In this document: piece after piece, positions 37,011 through 48,865 of the stretch
Position numbering within the stretch: the first letter of the stretch is position 1
Layout of the letters: each line of letters begins with the position of its first letter
Assembly: GCF_910589235.1 (NCBI RefSeq)
Contig: NC_060965.1
Coordinates: forward strand, 2,501,901 to 2,565,900
Origin: Vespa crabro
Lineage: Eukaryota > Arthropoda > Insecta > Hymenoptera > Vespidae
DNA length: 64,000 nucleotides
Direction of reading: 5' to 3'
The notes under the pieces: generated by a model
Databases searched by the model: none
Seen by the model: the letters and a program-made list of their open reading frames with translations, nothing else
What the model was told of the DNA's origin: nothing
Translations under genes and position numbers: made by a program

Positions 37011-37012
<2 letters not shown>

Positions 37013-37625
37013 TGATAGAAAAAGAAACGTAGGAACTAGACAGAGAGCTTCAGGTTGGCAATGAACGGCCGATGGGAAGTATTCCCATGAAATTTAAATG
37101 TCTAACGAAGAGCAATCGCTTCTCGACGGTGAATCCAATCCGTTCGTTCGTTCATAGCTAACTCTCGACACATATATACCGTATAAAAGTGTCGAAGACA
37201 ACGAGAAAGAATAAATCTTAAGGGAAGGAAAGGAAATGAAGAATAAAACTAGGAATGGTTAGATAAGGCAAAAGGAAAAAAGTAGAAAAAATGTAGAAAC
37301 AAAAAAGGGAAAGGATAGATCTAGTAACATACGCAAGGCTCTCTTGTTTCAAGATCTTTATGCTGGACTACTATTCTATCTCTTTCTTTCTCTTTTTCAC
37401 TCTTTCATTCACTCTCACTCTTCTCTCCACAACTACGGAGCGTTATTCTGTTTTCCCTTCGAAATTCCAGGTGGACGCCTAATACAATATAACGGAGTTC
37501 ATTTCGTGCCAATTTGCATGTACCGCCGGCTAATTTCGCGAAATTGAATTTGTCGTCGCGCCTTTCCATACTCGCACGTGCCTCTTCTCTCTGTCCGTGA
37601 AGTCGTCTGGACGAGCAAGAATCTA

Positions 37626-37626
37626 A

Positions 37627-37707
<81 letters not shown>
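37626..37707. repeat. Compound (CT)n(TA)n array
   Basis: CT array to about 37,662 continues directly into about 45 bp of TA. Confidence 0.97.
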
Positions 37708-37710
<3 letters not shown>

Positions 37711-38371
37711 TATCTCTCTATCTTGCTATCTATCTGTATTTTCTTTATCTTTGACAACAAAGCAATGACCGTTTGTATACGAACGTATCTTCATATAACA
37801 AAATTGAGAGAAATTGAAAGAAATTCATATGATATTAAAATCTAATCTTAAATATTTATTTGAAATTATTCCTTATTCGAATGGAACGACTATTATCAAC
37901 ATTTTTATTTGCAAATTAATGAAGATATTTTTGAAATTTGATAAAGTCGAAGGAGAAGTAAAGAGAAAACAAAGCAAACAAGCAAGCAAACAAATAAAAA
38001 TGAAAATCCTTAATCCATACGTTGTCTCGATGCAAGCCATTTAGATTTAGCCCGTAATCGCGAGAATGCATCGACCTACATTGCCTTTCGCGTTCGAAAC
38101 AGGAATGTTTGTGTGCTATATAGTAGAGCACCGGCTCGGCGTGGTTGAACGATCGATAAATCAATTTCACTCGAGTCCGCAAGCGCGAACGAGCGCATCG
38201 AAGTACGTCGAACCCTCTGTAACATTACACCATCCACTTTTTCTTCCGTCACTGTCGATCCAAAATAAGTTGGATTATCGTAATTAAGTATCGTCGTCTA
38301 TATAAGAAAATTTTTCAAATATATACAGACAAAGTAATAAATCATACCCAAAAAAGTTATAAATTCTGATA

Positions 38372-38378
<7 letters not shown>

Positions 38379-38408
<30 letters not shown>
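38379..38408. repeat. (AT)15 microsatellite
   Basis: Pure AT. Confidence 0.96.
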
Positions 38409-38411
<3 letters not shown>

Positions 38412-38779
38412 ACTTAAAGCTTATTAGTTTTAAGAAGTTTTAATCTATATAGAATATGTCCAATTTGCGTCGACGTGATTGAATTCAATTTTTTTTTTGT
38501 TTTTTTTTTTCTTCGTTTAGAAGCACTTAAAGAAGCACCAAACTAAATTTTATATTTATTGTACTTAGTATATTTATACACTGTTTAAATAATTATTAAA
38601 TTATCCATAGTATAAGTTTTATAAGTTTTGCCATATGGCAAGTGTGAATTTTAATAAACTGAATATAGTTTATATATTCACATATATATATATATATTTT
38701 TTTTTTCTATAAAATATAATAAAAATTTTCGTCGAAGTTAATGAGTTATCAGAAAATTTTTTATTGCGAATAATATACT

Positions 38780-39170
38780 AAATTTCCAAGGTGGTCTTTT
38801 CAAAAGCTCGTCTGGCAAACTTCGGACGATACAGCTCGATTCTCAATGCTACAATACGAGACTTCGCATAATACGCCGGTATTAAGTGCTCGTGCTGCGT
38901 AACGACGTCGAGTAATAGGATATGGAAGGGATAGGGTAGGTGTGTGTAGGAGTCGAGGGGTTGAAAGTAACGACGGTGGTGGAGCGTTCGAAAACTCTGC
39001 GATTTCTTCGTTCCCTTACCTCTGAGAAATTTAATTTGCTTAATCGGCGGCACGGGTTGCCGTGGCAAACTTTCTCAAGAGTTGCTATGAGGAGCCTTCT
39101 CAAAAAGAGCGGCTGGGGAGTTAGTGGAAATTCATTGCCGTAATGCCGTACCTCATACTGCATATACAAT
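38780..39170. other. GC-richer block open in several frames
   Basis: Minus frames at 38,778-39,068 and 38,882-39,169 and a plus frame at 38,940-39,143 are all open. Simultaneous opening in three frames points to composition, not coding. An X-box-like GTTGCCGTGGCAAA lies at 39,056-39,069, one base from a symmetric RFX site. No known protein is seen. Confidence 0.4.
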
Positions 39171-40940
39171 CCCTTTTATCGTTCGATTCGTCGTCGATGC
39201 TTCTAACGATAAGTTACGTTAAGAAAAATCAAAGAAGATTATTAGAATTTTCAGATGATAATATAACTTATCGTATAAAAATTTCCAAGACTTTTGAGCC
39301 ATCCGTAAGTTTCCCTTATAATTCTTGTCGATATGTATGATTTTAATGCCATCAGCATATCGTTGAAACGATATTATGAAATTAAATGGTGACGAGGTAG
39401 AATGAAAAACGTGAAAATCCGTCGAACCGGATAAAGAAGGTCCAACAGAGAAAAGGGATGTGAAGGATCGTACTAACAGAGAAAGGGGAAGAAGGAGAGA
39501 AAATAAAAAAAAAACAAATAAATAAAAGAAAGAAAAGGAAAAAAAGGAAGAAGAAATTAATTCTAAATGCAGACGGATGAATTCAGCAAGGTGACGCTGA
39601 AGCTCTCCGATGTGGCCATTTAAGCGACCCTTCTTGTTCTCCCGTTTTCCTGTCGCGATTTTTTTCTTTTGTTTATAAATGATAAGTAACGTGCATACAC
39701 TGACGCAAGCGAAGACAGTTAATACGTGTAATATGCGATAATTAAAAGCAAGGGAGAAAGGAAGTTGAAAACGTATACCTACGGCACCATTAATTCATCA
39801 TAGCAGAAATTTCTTATCCATGGATCCGAGTCACATTTTAGATCGATCTCGCGTTATCCCATTGTTCTTATCCAAGAGAGAGAACGAGAGAGAAGAATAG
39901 AGAGAGAGAGAGAGAAATATCATTGAATGATAGTAACGTTATTATTATATAATGAAGAGGATATTTAGTTACAGAATCGATAACCTGGATTCTCGAATCC
40001 TATTAGCTGGAATAATTTTTATTTTGAGAAAATCCTCATGGATCTCAATTATCGGTCAAACAATGTGTTGTTTCAGATTTTCCAATGACTTAAAAACATT
40101 TAAAAACTGACAATGAGATCCACACGAGTAATAGATAATCAATATACAATATACCATAATTAAAACTATGTGAGATTTATAAAATTGAAAAGTATCCATT
40201 AATTTGATTTTACTTTCGATAGAATATATATTGAATAAAACATAATATATATATTGTATTATAAATAATATTAATTGTTCGAGTCTCTTTACTTGGAGCT
40301 TCTTGCTTCTGGGAACTCAATTTATTGTAATATGTATAAAATTTCACGTATCAGTTATACACAACGATGTTGACTCGTTGAAATCCAACACAAAACTGAC
40401 TAGTTAGCTCAAAGTTATCTACATGTTTGTTATTTACTTTAATGACCGGCAACGATTTTGAATCGTAGCAAACTAAATATCAGATTCGGAATCACTTTAT
40501 CTTGAACATGCATCAATATCAATGTAATGTTTCAACAAATTCGCTATTGTTTAAATATCAGTTAATTATACTACAGTAGTAAATATATAATGATCAAAAT
40601 CGTTCACGTACTCATTATTGTTTGTATTACTTCCCAATGAGACGACTTTGACTACGAACTATCAAATTACGCGATATTAATATATATATATATTATTATC
40701 AATGATCACGAGTATTAATAATTTTTCCAATCGATCAAAAACAATTTAGAATTAAAATAAAGTTTTCGTTTATCAAACTTTAAGCTGAAATACAAGCTTC
40801 GAAGTTCAGTAGCAAATGTATTTTCTCTAATCCATCGTTCTTCATCATTCTTGCTCTGGATTTCCAACTGGTATGCGATTTTATTCGATGTTGCGAGAAG
40901 AGAAAGGAATAAGACTGAGAAAGAGAGAGTCTTAGTGAGA

Positions 40941-40993
<53 letters not shown>

Positions 40994-41050
40994 GGAGAGA
41001 GAGAGAGAAATTACGAGCTGACGCACAAAATGCTTTCCTTCTGCGAATGG
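39170..41050. other. AT-rich non-coding stretch
   Basis: Unique AT-rich sequence with purine runs at 39,494-39,553 and 39,875-39,915 and a GA array at the end. The segment 39,950-40,680 has nothing notable. Confidence 0.75.
40949..41010. repeat. (GA)n tract
   Basis: Pure GA to 40,987, then imperfect. Confidence 0.97.
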
Positions 41051-42180
41051 TCTAAGAAAGCGTCGGCGGAATACAATAATTACTTCACCTCAGATTTACG
41101 AGGAGCTGGAAATTGAAATTTTCGTGCCATGCCAGGCGGCCACCACCACGGGTGGTGGTTGTTCTCTCTCTCTCCCCCTCTCTCTCTCTCTCTTTCTCGC
41201 AAGCAAGCACTACAGAACATTTTCAATTATGGCATTATAATTTGTTGCCTCTGCCGGTGGCGAAGCTCGAATACACGGACGGCTGTGCCTGTATATAAGA
41301 GAATTATATTAATTTAATTTCGTCTTCTTTGACCGTGTCGGCCGACCCTCTCTCACGTTGCTCCTGTTTCTGTATGAATAACAAAACGTTCTTCGATATT
41401 GTATAGGTTCGTATACGCGCGTGCGCGTAAATATGTTTATTTCCATATGATGTTGTACAAGGTCAAGGAGATAGCGTTTCTAATCCTTATCGATCACGAT
41501 GTATCATCTGTCGGATGTCACATAGCTAAATGTATTCGGTTGGTAATTGGATCGATAATAACCGATACATATACATAGATTCTTAGAAAAACAAGGATAA
41601 TAGAGATTAAAAAGATTTTAACGCAATTAAAACAAAGCAAAAAAAAGGATCAAAAAAAGAAAAAAAGAACAAAAAAGAAAAAGAAAAACACAATGGAATA
41701 AAATAATATTAGTTTCAATTCCGCGTTCTGGTCTGGTCAAGTTTGCTATTTGATTGCTTCGCATGAGTACTTGAAAGTTAAAAAGAAAAACGATAAGTAC
41801 GTAGCTGACTCGAAAGAAAAGTTGACAGTCACGTTCGCGAGGCAAAGGAAAAAAGGAGATATAAAGACAGGCTGAGTTTCGTGATGCCAGACTGGACCGA
41901 GTGAAAGGTCTGGGATAAAGGAAAAAGGGTGAAAAGAAGGGTGAAGGATAGTAAGAGTGGGGGGTTAGCGATTCGGACAGCCGGCACAGCGGAAGAACAC
42001 GAGGGTTGTTCGGTTGTGGAACGAGCGGCTAGTGTCAACACTCTCTCACTTTGTGAACGCGCGCTGGCTCGGGCAAACCCGAGCCACGGCACGATATTAA
42101 CGTTTCTCCTACTCTACCCTCGACTATAACCCCCTCCTCTCATCAACAGTACTCCGCCAATCGAACCAACCCCAGCGCAC
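41050..42180. other. GC-richer stretch with two hairpins
   Basis: GC-rich inverted repeat at 41,140-41,158 (CCACCACC, ACG, GGTGGTGG), followed by CT-rich sequence at 41,161-41,197. CpG-rich sequence at about 41,970-42,090 contains a second inverted repeat at 42,065-42,086 (TGGCTCGGG, CAAA, CCCGAGCCA; 9-bp arms). A purine run lies at 41,635-41,695. Several frames are open in the CpG-rich part, none recognisable. Confidence 0.55.
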
Positions 42181-44060
42181 TACGAATGGCCACTTAAATA
42201 AACATCCCGCGTGTTTTATTTGATATTTTACACACGACTCGCTCGAAAATGAAATAACTCTGTACGATACGTCTATCGAACGTCGCGAATGGTTCTTTGA
42301 ATGTGTACGTAATAACGTATGTAATGTTTGTGCGTTTGTGAGAGTTTTGCGTGCGTGCGTTTGAAATTAGTGGCCGTACGGCGACCTCGAAGTTAAACTT
42401 TTTTTTTTTTTACAGATATACTCTCAACGATGATCGATTCTATTTTCACTTTCTGAGTCTTTCAAATTCCAATGCAATATAAAATGGAATAACGAAACGA
42501 TATTTTATTTTTATATTGCATTAAATGATATTTATGTATAATTATTTAGATTATATTTTCTTATTATTAATTAAGGTCTTAACTCTTATTAGTTCCACAA
42601 TCAACGGGACGAATTTCTTTGCAAATTAAAAGTTTTATATTTATTAAATCTTACCTAGTTTGATGCTTAAACTTTTCTCGAACAACCAATGGGAAGTTTT
42701 TGATTCGCACTTTCTTGCAATTTCATCGATTGCTACATCGAGGCCGCGTACACGATATGCCTCCGCTTGGACGATCAATTTCCGCGGGATCGATTGGACA
42801 CGTAAAGAGGTGGGGGAGGTCGCTCTATAAGACCGTCTGGCATGACGCTGCAACATGGAGCGCAATTTACTGCAAACGGCATTGGTCGGTGAGCGGAAAA
42901 CGATGGATGAGTCTCTGACCGGCGCGTTCGCGAAAATTCCAACTTTTTCATGCATTTTTATTTACGAGCAGAAGATCGAGCTCTTTCTCTCATTCTCTCT
43001 CACTCTCTTTCTCTCTCTCTCTCTCTTTTTTCTTTCCTTCACTTCCTTTTTTTCCTTCCCCTTTTCTTTTCCCATTTCGACTTTAGAATGAATCAAGCGA
43101 ACGAAACGTACGAAAAGCTTTATGGAAGATGAAAAAGCAATCGAAGATCACTCTGGTTTATTTTTGATGAAGAGTCCAAGTAAACCCACCTTGAATTCTT
43201 TTCTTTATACTCGATGAAATAAAGAGCAGGATCTATTTTATGATCATGATATTTGCTGTCATAGATCTGACAAAATTCCGATCATCTCCGGAAAATATGT
43301 GCAAGGAGGAAAGAAAATTGAGGGACGGAGGAAGAGAAATGGATGGACAGACATAGGGAATCATTTACACCCCTCTACGTGACGTATAATAGGTGCACGT
43401 ATATTTACGTGGACAGACTAATCACCGGTTATTAATATTGCATCGACGCACGAATCCAGGATTAAGGATATTTCCCTTGGACCCTCCGATCTATCCTAGT
43501 AATTGATTGCCTTGGATTCATCATTTCGAATATCCCGTTTACTCCTCTCCCTTTCTCTGATCGGTCGATTATCATCCATAGGGATTATGCAAAAGTTTGA
43601 TCACAATCGTGTATGGATATTGGAAAGCTTTGAAATTTTGAGATTTGTTGAATATCCTATAACTAATATGCTAATACTGATACAAAAGTAAAAAGGAATT
43701 AAGTCATTTATGAAAATATTTAAACGATATTAATCAAAATGAATTTTGTTATTTTTTTTTTTTTTTGTATATACTAGAAAGATCAATATTTCTATGACAC
43801 ACACGTAATCAGCACAATTATCGTTGAGTACCGAGCTCGATTGAATCCGTTGGTTGATTCGATCAAACGTTGGAAACATCGTATCACGGGAATACGAATC
43901 TCAGTTGCGTACGATTAACGATTCAGAGGGAGAGATTCTCGATCATTAATCATACGGCTGATCGGTGAACGAACGATTTTTCACACATGCTAATCGTGGT
44001 TTATTAATATCGAATCGATTATGCCCTACGTCGAGGGTTTATGCAACGTACCAAAAGGGG

Positions 44061-44079
44061 AGAAAGTGAGAGAGAGAGG

Positions 44080-44110
<31 letters not shown>

Positions 44111-44129
44111 GAAGAGAGAAAGAGAGAGT
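44061..44129. repeat. Imperfect (GA)n tract
   Basis: GA/GGGA/GAAA mixture of about 69 bp. Confidence 0.95.
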
Positions 44130-44376
44130 GTACGTGGGATTCGTAATCGATGGTCACGAGAAACACGTTACTCAATGATCATCCTCATTTCATTCTCGTA
44201 CGTCTAACTGCGAGTATGGCTTTACGTATATAAAGATTAAACCGCTTTAATCTTTCTTTGATCGCTTATGATAAATCGACGCTTATTATCAGATTTATAT
44301 GGTTGAATTTAATGATTCCAAAGAGAGAAAGTATACTGGTATGAATCAAAAAGGCAAATATGGCAGAACTTATTTA

Positions 44377-44377
<1 letters not shown>

Positions 44378-44439
<62 letters not shown>
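44378..44439. repeat. (ATT)20 microsatellite
   Basis: About 62 bp of perfect ATT; it gives poly-Ile in the overlapping frame. Confidence 0.98.
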
Positions 44440-44649
44440 GCTAATGATCGTGTTAAGTGGATTAATCAATGTGAACTTATGACAAGCAGGAAATATGATC
44501 GATGAGTGAAATAATCATCATGACCCAGTTTCAATAATAACTGGGAAGAATTATCAGAAATCCGAATATTGATCCAAGTTGGACATTTGATTTTTCTAAC
44601 GTTTTCTTTTCCCTACATCACTCTCTTTTCTTTCTCTCTTGGCTTAATG

Positions 44650-44976
44650 GATTGGAATGGGCCAAAGGTCGATTACGTGATTGCATCGAGCAACGAGGAG
44701 ACGATCGAAGGGCTGGTAGAATATTTCGAATTTCGATCGAAAACGGGTACAACTACCATCAGTACCACCCACCCCTTACAGTTCGCCTGTGAAGAATGGC
44801 ACCCTTCGTTTGCCTTATGGGTGCTACTTAACGAATTGATATTGCCGTTTTCGATCGAATCCAAGCGAGTAATAGCCCTCGCTCGATATTCGAACGCTTG
44901 TAAGCGTCGCTTTGAGCTTAGATCTTCTGAACATACGCTTTGCCTGTTCAATATGTTTCAATGGGATGAATCCTAA
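44650..44976 (+). CDS. Exon-like open frame, unrecognised (low confidence)
   Basis: The plus frame from about 44,650 to the stop at 44,976 contains ASSNEETIEGLVEYFEF and RVIALARYSNACKRRFEL. It is not low-complexity and is GC-richer than its surroundings. A pyrimidine tract at about 44,595-44,640 precedes it, and CCAAAG at about 44,664 could supply a splice AG. The minus strand is also open over 44,673-44,951, which weakens the coding case. I recognise no domain and the upstream Met lies in a Phe/Leu-rich pyrimidine tract. Confidence 0.15.
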   Translation, partial: DWNGPKVDYVIASSNEETIEGLVEYFEFRSKTGTTTISTTHPLQFACEEWHPSFALWVLLNELILPFSIESKRVIALARYSNACKRRFELRSSEHTLCLFNMFQWDES

Positions 44977-45308
44977 GGGTAGGTAGATTGTCGACTGAGA
45001 GTAAATGTAGATTGCATTACAGAGCTTCGCGTATACGTTTTCTCGGAAAATCTATTTCAAACGCATGGACCATTTGTCAAACATTTGACGTACATACTTA
45101 CAATAATGAAAGAAGAATTTCTTTTTTTTTTCTTTTTCTTCTCTCTTTTTTTTTTTTTTTTTTAAGCTTCACACAGTGTTTAAAATGTTCTACGAATATC
45201 TCTATTGCATTGTGATCGAAAGAAGTACGATTTTATTTCGTTTCTAAAAATCATTATACTTTTTTTTTTTTTTGTTAATAGCTTTAAAATTATCTTGAGG
45301 CTTACTAA

Positions 45309-45340
<32 letters not shown>

Positions 45341-45409
45341 CGCACAGTTGGTAAGATTAGATCATCATACTGAATCCCATCTTTAGCCCCAAAATCGCAA
45401 CGCAGATGG

Positions 45410-45660
45410 GCCAAAGCTTAACTTTACTTTTCTCCATGCGTATCGTAGCCCGATTCGTGGCGAGCTAATCGTCCTCATTAATTACCGGATTAATATTGTG
45501 CATTATATAGGGAAGCCAGCAAGTTAGGAAGGGCCATCCATCATCCGACCGAACGAATACGCCTCACCGATCTCCTGCAGATGCGCGTGCCTCCTGTCTC
45601 TTCTAACTTGTGCGCGTTCAATGAAATTTGAGTGAGATGACGTCAGTGTCCTTGGAATCT
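45410..45660. promoter_or_regulatory. Regulatory-looking block with TAATTA, GGATTA and a perfect CRE
   Basis: Unique mixed-composition sequence holding GAGCTAATC, CATTAATTACCGGATTAAT (TAATTA plus a GGATTA core recognised by Bicoid/Otx-class homeodomains), and the palindromic CRE TGACGTCA at 45,638-45,645 recognised by CREB/ATF-type bZIP proteins. No coding frame of interest. Enhancer function is inference. Confidence 0.35.
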
Positions 45661-45987
45661 AAATATTGGAATATTTTACAAAATTATTTATATATAGTTT
45701 GATAAGATGTACAGTAAAAAGCACAAATGAAAAGTGAATGAATTATATCCCTTAATATTATATTTGAGTATATTTAATATTTCAATGTGAATATAAAACT
45801 TAAAATTAAACAAAAAAAAAAAAAAACAATTAAGAAAAATAAAATTATTATAGTAATGTCTAAAGTTCATGACACAATTGAGTCACTTTTCATTTCGTAA
45901 GGTATATTATACTTTATTCACAATACAAATACGAAACTGTATTCCTTGAAGATTATTCTGAACAATCTATTAGAATGTTAAATGCGA

Positions 45988-45989
<2 letters not shown>

Positions 45990-46019
<30 letters not shown>
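45990..46019. repeat. Poly-A run (30 A)
   Basis: Longest homopolymer in the window. No upstream gene or retrotransposon body is visible, so it is not evidence of a retrocopy by itself. Confidence 0.95.
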
Positions 46020-46020
<1 letters not shown>

Positions 46021-46781
46021 AATAATACGTTATTCGTAGAAGACGAAACGTCGTTGGAACACGACAAAAGCATCCGAGACGTACCATGGTCGATTACCCG
46101 ACTGATGGATCGTCCTCGAATCGACCTTCTAATAAATCTACTGCTATCAACCCATATATAGAAAAACACACGGACACAAACGTTTGAGCCAGCGTTTATC
46201 GACTATATTCTACTCGCCAATTATTTTGTTTCAAGTGGAGAAAGCGTCTAACTAAGAACCGGATACGACTGCTTTTGCTAGCTTTCGGGACGACTTTTCT
46301 GGAACCAAGCCAAAATCGGACAATGGCGAGGACGTGCCACCGCACCGTTTCCTTCACGTTGACGTTATATTTTTTTAAAGCCATTTTTGCGCTTATGATT
46401 ATCAATTTCACATTGTCATTCAATGTGATAATCTTTAATTCGTTTAAACGATCCTTCCTTAATTATCGTGGAATTATATTAAAGCGTTCGACTTTTATAT
46501 AGGTCAAATAGTTTCATTGAATCGATGAATTTTCGATCCATCAAAATTGGTGTAAAGTTTAACGGGTATAAAGTAATTCTGAGGTAAGAGAAGGGATTGG
46601 AATGAACGAAGTTGCTATTCGATCGAACCTATCGGCAATGAACTACAGAAATAATTCTCGTGGAACAAGCATGGTAAAATGGAAACGGCTAGCCCAGCTC
46701 CTGTCGACAATAATTGAAACCGCATTCTTCGTGGCCATTAATACCTCTCCCTCCTTCCCGCTCTTCTCTCTCTTTCTCTCT

Positions 46782-46819
46782 CACACACACACACACTCTC
46801 TCTCTCTCTCTCTCTCTCT
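46782..46819. repeat. Compound (CA)n(CT)n microsatellite
   Basis: Seven CA units followed by about 12 CT units. Confidence 0.96.
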
Positions 46820-47084
46820 ATTTCTCTTGCTCTTTCTCTTTTACTGTGGCAGACCGTTCTCCATTTCTCTCTCTACACCCTTCTCTACCATTCTCTCGCC
46901 CTATATATCACCTGTTCTCTCTCCCACTCATTCTTCAGCTATCCTCGTCTGGCAGCATCCATCTGGTCGAACATCCCTCTCTTTTCCTCTTTTCCATTAA
47001 GCCTCCTAGTCAGGCGAACCTATGATTTGGAAATCCACGGTAGACGCGAACAGGTAGGTTGGTTGTCGCGACGAGGAAATATAT

Positions 47085-47195
47085 GGGTTACCCGGAAGCG
47101 GGGGCTTCATACAAATTGAATTTGTGCAATTACGGGAGTAATTACGTTGGGATTAGGGCCATTACCGGCGCGCCCCACGCAAACGTATCACGGTC
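47085..47195. promoter_or_regulatory. GC/AT mosaic unique block (possible conserved non-coding element)
   Basis: Contains the inverted repeat ACAAATT-G-AATTTGT, two AATTACG motifs, GGGATTAGGG (a GGATTA-type homeodomain core) and a GGCGCGCC palindrome. The unusual mix of homeodomain-like sites and CpG in unique sequence resembles insect enhancers, but conservation cannot be seen here. Confidence 0.25.
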
Positions 47196-48139
47196 GTCTT
47201 ACCTCGACTTCCTTTCTATACGGCTATACCATTTACCTATACTATACTAATTTTTATTTCTTTCTTTTTCTTTAGCCGTCTATTCTCCATCGATATTGAT
47301 TTCACGATTACAGGTAGAGACAGCCATTGTTTCGTGACAAACCACCTTGTTATCCATCCTTTGATGATTACCTTCATTTCGAAGAAGAAACATTTTCGTG
47401 AGAAAGAGAGATTAACTAAAGGTATCAGCTTTGATGTCGTTGTTTTTCCTCGTCTAGGATATCCCTTTGTTTCCTTGATGCATCGAAGTAAACTGAACTT
47501 AGATTTACATCGAAATAATCTTATCAAACGATCGTAATAACATCACGACAAAATTGACACAGAATGAAATTTTCACTTTATCTTGGTCGTATCTATATTA
47601 TGTTTTGAAATGTCAAAGAGCGAGGAAAAAATTGAGAGGGCAAGAGAGATAGAGCCATATTTAACAAACGTTTCAGTTAATGCATAGATAGTTAACGTAT
47701 GATAATAGTTTAGAAATAATCAGAACGTTGGATTAGTGTATTCCCAATATTTCATCAAATTGGTGAAAAAGAGACAATTTCGTAATGGAAGTAACAGTTA
47801 CGGTAGAACACCCTGCGTGTTCTATCTCGACGGGAGGATGCAAGGCGCAACTCTAGCAGCGGCAAACAGTTGTAAAGAATTCCTGGGAAGGACGGAGCGC
47901 GGTTGGATAGGCGCTATCTACCCCAAGCAGGGTGCCCCGCTAACTACCATTTATCGCGAGACCGCCGCTGCGTAATCAATTCCTCCACTACTCTCTCACG
48001 GCCGGAATTTCAAAACTTTTCGGTCCTTCCTTCTCTCCCTCTTTCTCCACCATTTCGTTCCTCCTTCCTTGGCATTACCAGTCGGTATAGGGTCCTTCTC
48101 TTATTCCCCACCTATCACCTCCCCTCAAGGTTTCACTGA

Positions 48140-48360
48140 CTGCCTTATATATCGGATTAAATTCGTACTACTTCCGGCTAATTTCCAATTAATTATCTAC
48201 CCGCAAGAACGGTGACGGGATTATCTCCGTGAAACTTTTCCAGTTACGAAATAGTTTCTCTAGCTCGTTGACGATACATGCAGCTGAGTTGTGAGTGGAT
48301 GGCAGCTCTTTTCCGTGAAGTTGTTATCGATTATGTCGATGGATATAACGGTCAAAGAGT
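48140..48360. promoter_or_regulatory. Homeodomain-site block resembling 15.2 kb
   Basis: Contains CGGATTAAATTCGTAC and CTAATTTCCAATTAATTA starting at 48,178. CTAATT(A/T)CCAATTA is shared with the block at 15,234, and both carry GATTAA and TCGT just upstream. GGGATTATC and ATCGATTATGTCGATGG follow. No open frame of interest. The similarity may reflect the same kinds of binding sites and not common descent. Confidence 0.3.
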
Positions 48361-48831
48361 TTTCATATTTAAATATACGATAATCAAAAATGTCTTTATA
48401 TGGACCATCATCATTTATTAGATATAATTTGTTATATAACTTTTAATAAAAACTTTTAATCTTACAGTCATATATAATATGTTTTTAAAATAAAATATTT
48501 TCTATGGAAAATGTACTTATATTTTTCAAGAGAATCCACGTTGTCAGCAGGGTCTGGATGAAATGCGTTTATCTTCTAACGTCTATTTATCTATCCGCCT
48601 GGAATTCTGTTTATCCTGTTGCGTCCGAGGAGACGGTAAAAGGAGGAACGTTCCAAATATTCATTCGCGTCCCATGATGCATAATTCCGTGTAGTCTTGG
48701 ATGAGACGAGATATTACTGTGAGCTGAAATAGGCAGAGCTGTAAGCTCGAGTCTCCAACTACACGAGCAGACGAGACACGAAATGTGCTTGAACTACGTC
48801 GTGAAATTTATTTCAAACCTCTTCCTCTCCT

Positions 48832-48834
<3 letters not shown>

Positions 48835-48862
<28 letters not shown>
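48835..48862. repeat. (CT)14 microsatellite
   Basis: Pure CT. Confidence 0.96.

Positions 48863-48865
<3 letters not shown>

Larger units (their letters stand above)
35360..38800. other. AT-rich non-coding stretch with long GA and TA arrays
   Basis: Unique AT-rich sequence at 35,800-36,280 and 36,340-36,860 shows no gene. The segment 37,140-37,200 has three TTCG units and a 7-bp inverted repeat (TCGACAC at 37,165-37,171, GTGTCGA at 37,189-37,195) enclosing TATAAAAG at 37,182-37,189, a TATA-like motif without a following gene. Unique sequence at 37,740-38,370 and 38,410-38,760 holds nothing I recognise. Confidence 0.65.
42180..45400. other. Non-coding stretch with an ATT array and a weak exon-like segment
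   Basis: AT-rich unique sequence with a GC-richer part at 42,700-42,960 that is open on both strands without a recognisable protein. Pyrimidine-rich sequence spans 42,980-43,080. T runs occur near 43,752, 45,145 and 45,260. A 10-bp inverted repeat with a 4-base loop (AAAGATTAAA, CCGC, TTTAATCTTT) lies at 44,232-44,255. Confidence 0.6.

Noticed and set aside
37050..37075. CAGGTTGGCAATGAAC resembling a mariner end
   Set aside because: Similarity covers only about ten bases and no partner end exists nearby.
45990..46019. Poly-A run as a retroposed gene or LINE tail
   Set aside because: No coding or element body, and no flanking target-site duplication, is visible; homopolymers are common throughout.
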